From positions 434,001-498,000 of the forward strand of contig NZ_JAHXYI010000005.1 of NCBI RefSeq assembly GCF_019970045.1: a DNA stretch of 64,000 nt. The letters run 5' to 3'. The notes beneath the pieces were generated by a model. It was given only the letters and a program-made list of their open reading frames with translations. It searched no databases and was not told the origin of the DNA. Position 1 is the stretch's first letter, and every line of letters begins with the position of its first letter. Of the stretch, positions 17,909 through 26,723 are shown piece after piece. The position numbers were made by a program, and so were the translations under genes. The DNA is from Chryseobacterium sp. GVT01B. GTDB lineage: Bacteria; Bacteroidota; Bacteroidia; Flavobacteriales; Weeksellaceae.

Positions 17909-18958
17909 TTATACCTGATAGTAAGCTGTATAAAGCGCTATACCATTTAATGCTGTATGATTTTGCTTGACCAGATAGATGGGAGTGTTTTTAAGCATCT
18001 CCTCCATTTTATCACTGATCTTGAATTTCTCATAGAATTTCGCCTTATCAATATATTCAGCGATCATCTGTGGAATATCTCCGGCAATCAGCAATCCTCC
18101 GGTAGCTTTCAATTTTAATGTTAGGTTGTTAGCTTCTCTTGCCAGAAACTCAAGGAAGGTATCTAAAGCGATTCTGCAGATCAATACGTTCTCCTCGATT
18201 GCCGATTTATAAAGTTCTTCCACAAAATTTCCCTGTGCAAGGCGCTCTCCCAACCATTCCGGTTCAGGATGTCTTTTCACATCTCTTAAAAATCTATAGA
18301 TATTGAATAACCCCGACTTGGAAAGTACATTTTCCCAGCTTACAATACCATAAATATTGTTTAGGAACTGATAAAATTCAACTTCTACATTGGTTCTTGG
18401 CGAAAATTCTGAATGCCCTCCTTCTGTAGCGAAAGGTCTCAGGTATTTTCCGTCAAAGAAATATCCGGCTTCACCCAATCCGTTTCCGGGAGCAAGAACC
18501 GCTACATTTCCTTTTTCAAGATGTCCGCTTGTATAGATAGCTTCAAGATCGTTATCTTCAAGAAGAGCCATTCCGTAGGCAGAAGCCTCAAGGTCGTTCA
18601 GCATGTCTACTTTTTCGAACCCGAAATCACGGGCATATTCTTCAACATCTAAATTCCAGCCCAATCTTGCAGGACTGCTTTTTCCGTCAAGTACAGGGCC
18701 TGGCACTGCCATTCCAAGACGTTTTATATTTTGCAATTGGTTATCCTGAATAAACTTCTTTAAAATATCTGAAAAAGAAGCGTATTCTTTGGTTGCATAT
18801 TTATTTTGTACTTTTATCTCAAGACCTCCGTTCCCGGAAACGAAATAGCCTAAGATCGTTACATCTTCACGGAGACTTGCCCCTATGATAGAAACATTAT
18901 CATTATTACTGTTCTCTACTCCTGGTAAATAAAGTGGAAATTTTGGATTCAGAATCAT
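17909..18958 (-). CDS. glk: Glucokinase
   Basis: The 349-residue product matches bacterial glucokinases of the Glk type: AVPGPVLDG near residue 75, MLNDLEASAYG near residue 115, LAPGNGLGEAGYF (phosphate-binding) near residue 150 and EGGHSEFSPR near residue 175. It phosphorylates glucose with ATP. The frame is open further upstream to 19027, but that extension would run through the terminator of the next gene, so the ATG at 18958 (MILNPKFPLYLPG) is chosen. The Asn in APGNGLG replaces the more usual Thr or Ser. Confidence 0.88.
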   Translation of the reverse strand: MILNPKFPLYLPGVENSNNDNVSIIGASLREDVTILGYFVSGNGGLEIKVQNKYATKEYASFSDILKKFIQDNQLQNIKRLGMAVPGPVLDGKSSPARLGWNLDVEEYARDFGFEKVDMLNDLEASAYGMALLEDNDLEAIYTSGHLEKGNVAVLAPGNGLGEAGYFFDGKYLRPFATEGGHSEFSPRTNVEVEFYQFLNNIYGIVSWENVLSKSGLFNIYRFLRDVKRHPEPEWLGERLAQGNFVEELYKSAIEENVLICRIALDTFLEFLAREANNLTLKLKATGGLLIAGDIPQMIAEYIDKAKFYEKFKISDKMEEMLKNTPIYLVKQNHTALNGIALYTAYYQV

Positions 18959-19014
18959 AACCTCAAATTTTACCAAATATAATAATAGTTTTTGTAAATC
19001 CTGCACAGAACAAA

Positions 19015-19044
19015 AAAACCTTTCCACTTTCGTGAAAAGGTTTT
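19015..19044 (-). terminator. Terminator after the OMP gene
   Basis: AAAACCTTT-CAC and GTG-AAAGGTTTT pair around TTTC with one mismatch. It starts 31 bases after the outer-membrane-protein stop and overlaps the rejected N-terminal extension of glk. Confidence 0.7.
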
Positions 19045-19074
19045 GGTTAATAATTGTTTATATATTAAATCTAA

Positions 19075-19638
19075 CTACTTTCCTAATGGAATATTGTAAC
19101 CGAATCCTACACCGATATTCCCCACATTATAGTCCTGACCTGGCAAATCTCCTTTTGTTCCTACAAAAACCTTTTGGTATTGTACGAAGAAATTCCAGTC
19201 TCTGTTGTGGTAACCGATCTCCGGTTTAAGGTAGAAACCTCCGCTTGCTCTTTCCACATTAGTGTTGGATGCAACCGTTTTATCACCTACTAAGAAACCA
19301 TATCCTAAGTCTGTTCCGAAATAGAAACCGGTTTGTTTTGGGTAAATTCTGATTAAAGCAGCTACAGGAACTACTCCTACATCATTATTTTTATATCCGT
19401 TGTTCTCTTTTCCGAAATAGTGAGTATATCCTGTTGCAATACCTAATCCGAATCCTGGTGTAATAAGATTTTGGTAAGCTACATCTACTCCTACTGCGGC
19501 AGAAAGGTTGTCTGAGGGAACTGCTAAACCAACATTTGCGCCTACTTTGATCATATTATTCATCTGAGAACTTTGGGCACTTGCGATACCTGCTGTTAAA
19601 ATACCAGCCAGTACTATTGCTTGTTTAAACATTTTCAT
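19075..19638 (-). CDS. Outer-membrane beta-barrel protein, 187 aa
   Basis: A signal peptide ends AGIASAQ (residue 22). The mature part alternates glycine and aromatic residues (GFGLGIATGYTHYFG, GFYFGTDLGYGFLVG, GGFYLKPEIGYHNRD) and ends FGYNIPLGK, typical of a small eight-stranded OmpA/OmpW-like barrel. It is probably an outer-membrane porin-like protein of unknown substrate. It lies alone between glk and a 400-base noncoding gap. Confidence 0.82.
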   Translation of the reverse strand: MKMFKQAIVLAGILTAGIASAQSSQMNNMIKVGANVGLAVPSDNLSAAVGVDVAYQNLITPGFGLGIATGYTHYFGKENNGYKNNDVGVVPVAALIRIYPKQTGFYFGTDLGYGFLVGDKTVASNTNVERASGGFYLKPEIGYHNRDWNFFVQYQKVFVGTKGDLPGQDYNVGNIGVGFGYNIPLGK

Positions 19639-20044
19639 AACTCTAATTTTTAAATTTTACTAAACAAGAGGATGTAAAAATCATGCCAAGCGAGGGTTTT
19701 TCTTTGATTTTAACACCGTAAAAAATCATAAAACAATGAATATCAATATATTATTTTTAACAAAATTTAAATATTTGTTTAACAAAATTTATCAAAAAAC
19801 TGATATCAAAAAGTGAATTAAGGAAAAAAGAAGGAAGCAAGAAGATGAAGGCTGGAAGAATATCCTGCTATATAACAGCTCACGTTTGTTATGATTAAAG
19901 TTGAGGAAAATTTCTCCTTACATGCACACCATAACTCCCGGCTTCATTCTTCCAGCTTCCAGCCTAAAAAATAATATTAACAACCTTTAACCCGTTATTA
20001 TTTTAACCTTTTTCTTCAAAGCATATCAAAAAAATAAATTCCTC
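19639..20044. other. Noncoding gap with an inverted repeat
   Basis: This AT-rich gap holds the divergent promoters for the OMP and DUF1800 genes. At its centre AGGCTGGAAG (19849-19858) is matched by CTTCCAGCCT (19956-19965), a perfect 10-base inverted pair about 100 bases apart, flanked by further GAAG/CTTC-rich sequence. Similar GGAAGCTGG..CCAGCTTCC text occurs at 32352 and near 38470, so this looks like another short dispersed repeat. No gene is apparent. Confidence 0.6.
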
Positions 20045-21427
20045 ATGGCAGCTGATTCATTATTAAAAAACAAGCATCTTCTCTGGCGGGCAGGTTTTGG
20101 TATTGGTATTCATCAAATTGATGATTTGAAAAATAAAAGCATTAAAACCTTAATGGCTGAATTATTAAAAGAGGATAATTTCAACGAAGTAACGTATGAC
20201 ACGCCTGATCTCGATTCAGCAACAGATTACATGAACAGTACAGCTTCGGCAGAAAAGAAAAAAGAAATGCAGCGGCTCAACAGGGAGCAAAACAATGAAC
20301 TGAATCTCAATTTTCTGAATACAATTGTAAACAGCAAGGAACAGATGAGAGAAAAGATGGCCTTTTTCTGGCATGGGCATTTTGCATCAAGAGTACAAAA
20401 TCCAAGGTTCAATAAACAGCTTTTGAATACGATCAGAAAAAATGCACTGGGAAATTTCAAAGATCTTCTTTTTGAAGTGAGTCAGTCACCAGCCATGCTT
20501 AATTTTCTGAATAACCAACAGAATAAAAAGGATCACCCTAATGAAAATTTCGCCCGTGAGGTTATGGAACTGTTTACCATGGGCAGAGGCAATTATACCG
20601 AAAAAGATGTAAGAGAAGGCGCCAGAGCCTTTACGGGATGGAGTTATGATAAAGAAGGAAATTTCAGGGAAAGAAAAAATCTCCACGATGAAGGCTCAAA
20701 GACTTTTTTAGGTAAAACAGGCAACTTTAATGGAAATGATGTACTCAATATCATTTTGGAACAGAAAGCAACGGCACAGTTTATTACAACGAAAATTTAT
20801 AAGTTCTTCGTGAATGAAAAAGTAGATCAGGATATTGTCAATACACTCAGTACAAACTTCTACAATTCCGGATATGACATCAAAAAGCTAATGACTGAAA
20901 TATTTTCAAGCACCTGGTTTTATGATCAGAAAAATATTGGTAACCGGATAAAATCTCCTGTAGAACTGATGGCTGGTATGATGCGGATACTTCCCATGCA
21001 TATTCAGAACCCTGAAAATCTTATCGTTTATCAGAAATTATTGGGACAAATGCTGCTTTATCCGCCGAATGTAGCAGGATGGCCGAATGGAAAATCATGG
21101 ATAGACAGCTCTACCCTGATGGTAAGGCTACAGATTCCACAGATCTGGTCCGGGCTTCGTCCTTTGGAATACAGTCCCCGACAGGATGATGATATCGATA
21201 TGGGAATGAAATCCCGGGAAACAGCTTTTAACAAGAGTTTTAAAAACCCGAATATCACCATCGACTGGGAGCGTATTGAAAAAATCTTCGCCCATAAAAA
21301 CTGTGAAGATTATCTTCTTCAGAATACTCAAAGCCTCGATATGAACTCTGTAAGAAATTTTTCTGATAAGAGTATCAAAATGAATGTTATCAACCTGATG
21401 TCTACCCCGGAATACCAGTTGAGCTAG
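20045..21427 (+). CDS. DUF1800 family protein
   Basis: This 460-residue protein matches DUF1800 by the LLWRAGFGI start, KMAFFWHGHFASR near residue 105, NENFAREVMELFTMGRGNYTE near residue 168 and the YPPNVAGWPNGKSWID segment near residue 340. DUF1800 genes in many bacteria are paired with DUF1501 genes, as here 174 bases downstream. Their function is unknown; an export-associated role has been suggested from the Tat-type partner. No signal peptide is seen on this member. Confidence 0.88.
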   Translation: MAADSLLKNKHLLWRAGFGIGIHQIDDLKNKSIKTLMAELLKEDNFNEVTYDTPDLDSATDYMNSTASAEKKKEMQRLNREQNNELNLNFLNTIVNSKEQMREKMAFFWHGHFASRVQNPRFNKQLLNTIRKNALGNFKDLLFEVSQSPAMLNFLNNQQNKKDHPNENFAREVMELFTMGRGNYTEKDVREGARAFTGWSYDKEGNFRERKNLHDEGSKTFLGKTGNFNGNDVLNIILEQKATAQFITTKIYKFFVNEKVDQDIVNTLSTNFYNSGYDIKKLMTEIFSSTWFYDQKNIGNRIKSPVELMAGMMRILPMHIQNPENLIVYQKLLGQMLLYPPNVAGWPNGKSWIDSSTLMVRLQIPQIWSGLRPLEYSPRQDDDIDMGMKSRETAFNKSFKNPNITIDWERIEKIFAHKNCEDYLLQNTQSLDMNSVRNFSDKSIKMNVINLMSTPEYQLS

Positions 21428-21601
21428 GTAGGGGTTTCAGGTTGCAGGCAGCAGATAATAGTGAATTACCGTTTCGCTTTACAACTTTTTATTTACTATT
21501 TAATTCCATAAAAGTTTTATAAAAACAAATAATAGTAAAAATATAGACTAGTCCTCCAACCCGCAACCTACCATCTGCCACCTTACCCTAAAAACAAAAT
21601 T

Positions 21602-22786
21602 ATGCTAATCAAAAGAAGAGAATTCCTCAAAATAAGTTCACTGGCTACAGCCTCAATGCTTATGCCTAATTTCTTAAAAGCGATGACACTGGATGAAGCT
21701 CTGAATCCCAATCAGAACATTCTGGTAGTTCTTCAATTTACTGGGGGAAATGACGGTTTAAATACCATTATTCCAGCTAAAAATGATATTTATTTCAGAG
21801 AAAGGAAGACGCTGGCTATTCAGGATTCAATACCCCTGACTGATGAAGCGGGAATTAACCCGTCTCTCTCCTATTTTAAGGAACTTTTTGATAACGGAGA
21901 GCTTTCTGTGATGAATAATGTAGGCTATCCCAATCCCGACAAATCTCATTTCAGAAGTATGGATATCTGGCAGTCGGCAAGCAGAAGTGATCAGTTTCTG
22001 GAAACAGGCTGGCTGGGACGTTTTCTGGATGAAGAATGTTATCGTTGCGATCACCCGACTCAGGCGCTGGAAGTAGATGATATGCTAAGTTTAGCTTTAA
22101 AAGGAGAAAACAATAAAGCTTTTGCCTTTAAAGATCCTAAAAGGCTCTATCAAACCAGTCAGGAAAAGTATTTTAAATCTCTCTACGACCATCATCACGA
22201 TGATGAAACGGTCTCTTATCTTTATCAGACATTAGGCTCTACGATTAATAATGCAGATTATATCTTTGAAAAAAGTAAAGCCAAAAAGACGGAACAGGTT
22301 TATCCTAATTCTCAGTTGGGAAAGGACTTTAAGACTGTAGCTTCTTTAATAAAATCTGATATCAATACACAGGTTTATTATCTTTCGATCGGAAGTTTTG
22401 ATACCCATGTCAATCAGAATGACAGACAGAAAAAATTATTCAATGACATTAATGAAGCTGTAAAATCATTTGTTACTGATATGAAAAGCAACGGGCTCTT
22501 CAATAATATCCTACTAATGACCTTCTCAGAATTCGGACGCCGCGTGGCCCAGAATGCCAGCAATGGAACGGATCACGGAACAGCCAACCAGATGTTTTTT
22601 ATCAGCGGAAACCTTAAAAAGAAAGGTCTGTTGAATGCACTTCCTGATCTGCAAAATCTGAATGAAGGCGATTTAATCTACAAAGAAGATTTCAGAAAAG
22701 TATATGCAACAATTCTTAAAAACTGGCTTAAAGCGGATTCATCCAAAGTTTTGGGATGGAAGGATGGTATTTATGATTTTGTATAG
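21602..22786 (+). CDS. DUF1501 family protein with Tat-like signal
   Basis: The N-terminus reads MLIKRREFLKISSLATASML, a twin-arginine-type signal (RREFLK) followed by a hydrophobic stretch. The body matches DUF1501, with LQFTGGNDGLNTIIP near residue 43, IGSFDTHVNQNDRQ near residue 262 and TFSEFGRRVAQNASNGTDHG near residue 305, which places metal-binding His and Asp residues as in alkaline-phosphatase-like proteins. It is probably exported folded. Its partner is the DUF1800 gene just upstream. Substrate unknown. Confidence 0.9.
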   Translation: MLIKRREFLKISSLATASMLMPNFLKAMTLDEALNPNQNILVVLQFTGGNDGLNTIIPAKNDIYFRERKTLAIQDSIPLTDEAGINPSLSYFKELFDNGELSVMNNVGYPNPDKSHFRSMDIWQSASRSDQFLETGWLGRFLDEECYRCDHPTQALEVDDMLSLALKGENNKAFAFKDPKRLYQTSQEKYFKSLYDHHHDDETVSYLYQTLGSTINNADYIFEKSKAKKTEQVYPNSQLGKDFKTVASLIKSDINTQVYYLSIGSFDTHVNQNDRQKKLFNDINEAVKSFVTDMKSNGLFNNILLMTFSEFGRRVAQNASNGTDHGTANQMFFISGNLKKKGLLNALPDLQNLNEGDLIYKEDFRKVYATILKNWLKADSSKVLGWKDGIYDFV

Positions 22787-22797
22787 GGAAACCTAAA

Positions 22798-23027
22798 AAG
22801 CAACAAAAGTTTTTTTTAAAGAAAACAATGCATTATAAGCATGTTTAGATTCCTACGGAATGACACAATTGTAATAACGGTCTTATCCACACAGTTTGTC
22901 ATTCCGTAGGAATCCAGCCTACTTTGACCCAAAATTACAATCCTGAACAATACCTCAACCGAAGAGCTAAAAATTCCCCTCCTCTGGAGGGGTGGCAAAA
23001 ATTCAAAGAATTTTTGACGGGATGGTC
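22798..23027 (+). repeat. Dispersed intergenic repeat, family 1, copy B
   Basis: It has the same module order as copy A: CAACAAAAGTTTTTTTT, the AGATTCCTACGGAATGACA arm and its complement about 45 bases later, then the CCCCTCC/GGAGGGG hairpin and the AAAATTCAAAGAATTTTTG hairpin ending in GACGGGATGG. It starts 12 bases after the DUF1501 stop. Confidence 0.82.
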
Positions 23028-23045
23028 TTAGCCATCCTCATCAAC

Positions 23046-23082
23046 AAAAAAGAGACTGTACCTAGTTATGACAGTCTCTTTT
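23046..23082 (-). terminator. Terminator after the 44-aa gene
   Basis: AAAAGAGACTGT and ACAGTCTCTTTT form a 12-bp stem with a 10-base loop. It lies 32 bases past the small minus-strand gene. A near-identical AGAGACTG stem ends the cold-shock gene at 62712. Confidence 0.75.
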
Positions 23083-23113
23083 CAATAATTTTAAATTTTA
23101 ACTACTTTTACGT

Positions 23114-23248
23114 TTAAGCCGTAATCTGCTTTGGCTTTTCATTCTGATCATCTTTTTTATCAAGTTTCTCAGATATTTTTTTTACAATATATTCTATCGC
23201 TATGGGTGCCAGGATTGCAATTAATGCTTTAAATATTCTTGATTTCAT
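23114..23248 (-). CDS. Small protein, 44 aa
   Basis: An ATG at 23248 opens a 44-codon frame encoding MKSRIFKALIAILAPIAIEY and then VKKISEKLDKKDDQNEKPKQ, ending ITA. The first half is a hydrophobic amphipathic helix and the second is highly charged, like many small membrane-associated proteins of Flavobacteriia. A terminator follows, which supports a real transcript. It lies between repeat copy B and the WYL regulator. Function unknown. Confidence 0.6.
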   Translation of the reverse strand: MKSRIFKALIAILAPIAIEYIVKKISEKLDKKDDQNEKPKQITA

Positions 23249-23311
23249 AAACTTAATTTTGTGTGTTTAAATAATGCAATTTCCAAGCCAAGATAAAAAT
23301 AACCAGGAAGT

Positions 23312-24331
23312 TTAATTCTCATCAGGAACAATAAGACTTTGATAGTTTTTACGACCAGCATTGAACTTTTCTTCCATTTTCACTCTCAATTTACGGGGTT
23401 TATGAACAATCAGACTGTCCCCAAACCCAAGCAGCAATCTTTCTAATTCAAAATTGATCTGAACACATATTTTAAATAAGGTTCCATCCTCATCTTCCCT
23501 GATGATCTCCTGACTTTTGTGAAGTGGTTTGGTCTTCACATAAGGAGCATTTCCTGAATCTACCCAGAAGATTACATTCCTTGGGTCCATTGACTCTGAA
23601 ACTGTAACTCCTACAATATCTTTGAAGTATTCGTCTCCATCCAGATCTTTATCAATATACGGAAGACTTTCAACTGTTTCAATACTTTCCATCCTATCAA
23701 GGGCCAGATTGTACATTTTCTGTTTATAAAGACAGATCAGAAACCAACGGTTGTTGAATTCCTTCAATAGCTGCGGGTGTACAGTAAATATATTGGATTC
23801 TCTTGCCGTAAAGCTTTTGTAAAGAATCTTCAGTACTTTTTTATTTGCGATACTTTCGTAAAGAATATCAATATGTTCCAATCCTTTCAGCTGTTCATTT
23901 TTATCCAGGTGAATAATTGATTTCTGATTGGTTGCATGAATTGAGTCTTCCAGTTTCTGAATAACTCCATTCATCTCTTTGAACATGGAAAAGTCCTTAA
24001 ACTGTTTTAAAATCTGGACTGCATTGTTCATGGCCTTCAGGTCACTTTCATTCACAGAGATGTTATGAATACTGTATTCCGGATCACTGTAACGGTAATA
24101 TTTTCTTTCGTATACTTCAATAGGAGCTTCATACCCGAATTTTTCACTCCGCATATTCTGAAGATCAAGCTGAACTGTTCGTTTACTTACATAAGATTCT
24201 TTTCCTTCAAATTCGAATAATGCTTCCGAACATTCGTCAATGAGATCTTCCAGCGTATATTTCCTGTATTTATTTTTAAGACACTTATCTAATGTTTTAT
24301 ATCGGATCAGAGCGTTTTTATTGGATGACAT
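23312..24331 (-). CDS. WYL-domain transcriptional regulator
   Basis: The 339-residue protein has an N-terminal winged helix (residues 1-70, with LQNMRSEKFGYEAPIEVYERKYY) and a WYL domain (about 150-225: KKVLKILYKSFTARES, HPQLLKEFNNRWFLICLY), followed by a WCX-type C-terminus. WYL proteins sense ligands, often nucleotides or nucleic acids, and frequently control defence or stress operons. It lies next to HopJ and divergently from the RtcB-like ligase, so it is the natural candidate regulator of that locus. Ligand and direction of control are unknown. Confidence 0.88.
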   Translation of the reverse strand: MSSNKNALIRYKTLDKCLKNKYRKYTLEDLIDECSEALFEFEGKESYVSKRTVQLDLQNMRSEKFGYEAPIEVYERKYYRYSDPEYSIHNISVNESDLKAMNNAVQILKQFKDFSMFKEMNGVIQKLEDSIHATNQKSIIHLDKNEQLKGLEHIDILYESIANKKVLKILYKSFTARESNIFTVHPQLLKEFNNRWFLICLYKQKMYNLALDRMESIETVESLPYIDKDLDGDEYFKDIVGVTVSESMDPRNVIFWVDSGNAPYVKTKPLHKSQEIIREDEDGTLFKICVQINFELERLLLGFGDSLIVHKPRKLRVKMEEKFNAGRKNYQSLIVPDEN

Positions 24332-24401
24332 ACCTTAGTGTTTAATGATTGGTGTTGTTAAATAAGCTGTTCACTTATTCATTTTTGCTCTTTTCTAAAA
24401 G

Positions 24402-24737
24402 TTATTTTTCCTTTAAAGCATTTTCGTCAAAAGTAATTCCCTCCCAACCGAATTTGATAAAGTTTCGGATATTCTGGTGATCATCTCCCTCCGGATTTTT
24501 CAAAACATCATCTCTATAAAATTCTCCAAAAAGCCAAAGTGTCTCTTCTTTCGTCAGATCCTGCATACTCGCGAAGCTGAATACTTTACACGAACCATTG
24601 TTCTGCCCTGCCTGATTGGTAGTATCTCCGTTTTGAAAAGCTGTAGGAGTAAAATCATAATGTTCATCAATGTAAGTGATAACATCACCAAACTGAATAG
24701 TTTCCGGGAAATGTTTTAATTGTTCTAATAGTACCAT
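24402..24737 (-). CDS. HopJ-family protein
   Basis: This 111-residue protein resembles the HopJ type III effector family (TIQFGDVITYIDEHYDFTPTAF, NNGSCKVFSFASMQDLTKEE). Despite the name, members are widespread in free-living bacteria without type III secretion and their function is unknown. No signal is present. It lies 70 bases upstream of the WYL gene, on the same strand, and 153 bases from the divergent RtcB start. Whether it belongs to the RNA-repair locus is unclear. Confidence 0.85.
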   Translation of the reverse strand: MVLLEQLKHFPETIQFGDVITYIDEHYDFTPTAFQNGDTTNQAGQNNGSCKVFSFASMQDLTKEETLWLFGEFYRDDVLKNPEGDDHQNIRNFIKFGWEGITFDENALKEK

Positions 24738-24844
24738 AAACCTTGTTTTTTAATTATATATTATTGACGAATCTACAAACCTGTTTTTTTCGACTTGATA
24801 AAACTTTTGTAAAAATAATTAAAATTTCTTTATCTACGCAAAAC

Positions 24845-24856
24845 TATTGCGCAATA
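24845..24856. promoter_or_regulatory. Palindrome in the HopJ/RtcB divergent region
   Basis: TATTGCGCAATA is a perfect 12-base palindrome, 34 bases before the RtcB ATG. A weak -7-like TTACTTTG (24863-24870) follows 6 bases later and has no recognisable -33 element, as expected for an activated promoter. It is a candidate operator for the WYL protein or another dimeric regulator. Confidence 0.45.
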
Positions 24857-24884
24857 ATAATATTACTTTGCATCATCAAAATGA

Positions 24885-26273
<1,389 letters not shown>

Positions 26274-26290
26274 TTTTTAATTTAATATAA

Positions 26291-26348
26291 ACCTTACAGG
26301 TTTTCAAAAACTAATAACCAGCCTTGCAGGTATAAAAGCCTGTAAGGT
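26291..26348 (+). other. Stem-loop between RtcB and the tRNA-like gene
   Basis: ACCTTACAGG (26291-26300) pairs perfectly with CCTGTAAGGT (26339-26348); inside, CCTTGCAGG offers an alternative partner. There is no T-run, so it is a weak terminator at best; it may mark RNA processing between the ligase message and the tRNA-like RNA, or be a dispersed repeat. Confidence 0.5.
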
Positions 26349-26372
26349 TCATGAAAACTTTTTATAACGGCA

Positions 26373-26483
26373 GGAGCAGTAGCTCAGATGGTAGAGCAAC
26401 AAAATTACTTTTCGCTGCAGGCAACTAAAGTTCCTATAAATCGCCAAGATTGTGGGTCACAGGTTCGAGTCCTGTCTGCTCCT
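26373..26483 (+). tRNA. Interrupted tRNA or tRNA-like RNA
   Basis: All arms but the anticodon loop are canonical. Acceptor GGAGCAG (26373-26379) pairs with CTGCTCC (26476-26482). D arm GCTC-AGATGGTA-GAGC spans 26382-26397. T arm ACAGG-TTCGAGT-CCTGT spans 26459-26475. Variable loop is GGGTC and discriminator is T. The anticodon stem is ACAA (26399-26402) with TTGT (26450-26453), but 47 bases lie between those strands instead of about 9. The extra sequence holds a hairpin (ACTTT 26407-26411 region with AAAGT 26427-26431) whose strands also occur in the three hairpins downstream. The insert is far too short for a group I intron. The anticodon cannot be assigned; CCA is not encoded. Neighbouring RtcB suggests cutting and ligation. 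Confidence 0.75.
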
Positions 26484-26538
26484 CAATACAATGAAAATGT
26501 TTACATTAACCTATTCATTTTCATTAGTTAAAAAAATT

Positions 26539-26581
26539 AAGGCAAAGAAAGTTCCTATAATTCAGAATTACTTTCCGCCTT
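26539..26581 (+). ncRNA. Array hairpin 1
   Basis: AAGGC (26539-26543) pairs with GCCTT (26577-26581), then an AAA / C internal loop, then GAAAGT (26547-26552) with ACTTTC (26570-26575). The terminal loop holds TCCTATA and GAATT. Same motif strands as inside the tRNA-like gene, in the opposite order. Confidence 0.65.
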
Positions 26582-26593
26582 TTTACAAATTAT

Positions 26594-26642
26594 AAGGCAA
26601 AGGGAGTTCCTATATTTTTTTGGATAAATTACTCCCCGCTTT
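26594..26642 (+). ncRNA. Array hairpin 2
   Basis: GGGAGT (26602-26607) pairs with ACTCCC (26631-26636), a compensated version of the GAAAGT/ACTTTC stem of hairpin 1. AAGGC on the 5' side faces GCTT on the 3' side with one bulge. The loop again begins TCCTATA and ends AATT. Confidence 0.65.
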
Positions 26643-26653
26643 TTATAAACTAT

Positions 26654-26704
26654 AGGTAAAAGGAGTTCCTATACCCTTCACTTTTAATGAATCTACTCCT
26701 CACT
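26654..26704 (+). ncRNA. Array hairpin 3
   Basis: AGGAGT (26661-26666) pairs with ACTCCT (26695-26700), a third compensated version. The outer AGGT/ACTT pairing replaces AGGC/GCCT. The loop begins TCCTATA. It ends 19 bases before the ATG of the next gene. Confidence 0.6.
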
Positions 26705-26723
26705 TATTTTTTAAATTAAAACA

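Noticed and set aside
18959..19027. N-terminal extension of glucokinase
   Set aside because: It would include the terminator of the neighbouring gene, and the ATG at 18958 matches family length.
26403..26448. tRNA insert as a self-splicing intron or known small ribozyme
   Set aside because: It is too short for group I or II, and I could not match hammerhead, hairpin or pistol core motifs by eye. A new ribozyme cannot be excluded.
26539..26704. Hairpin array read as a CRISPR array
   Set aside because: The repeated part is split into two strands of a hairpin with compensating changes, units are not identical, and there are no cas genes.
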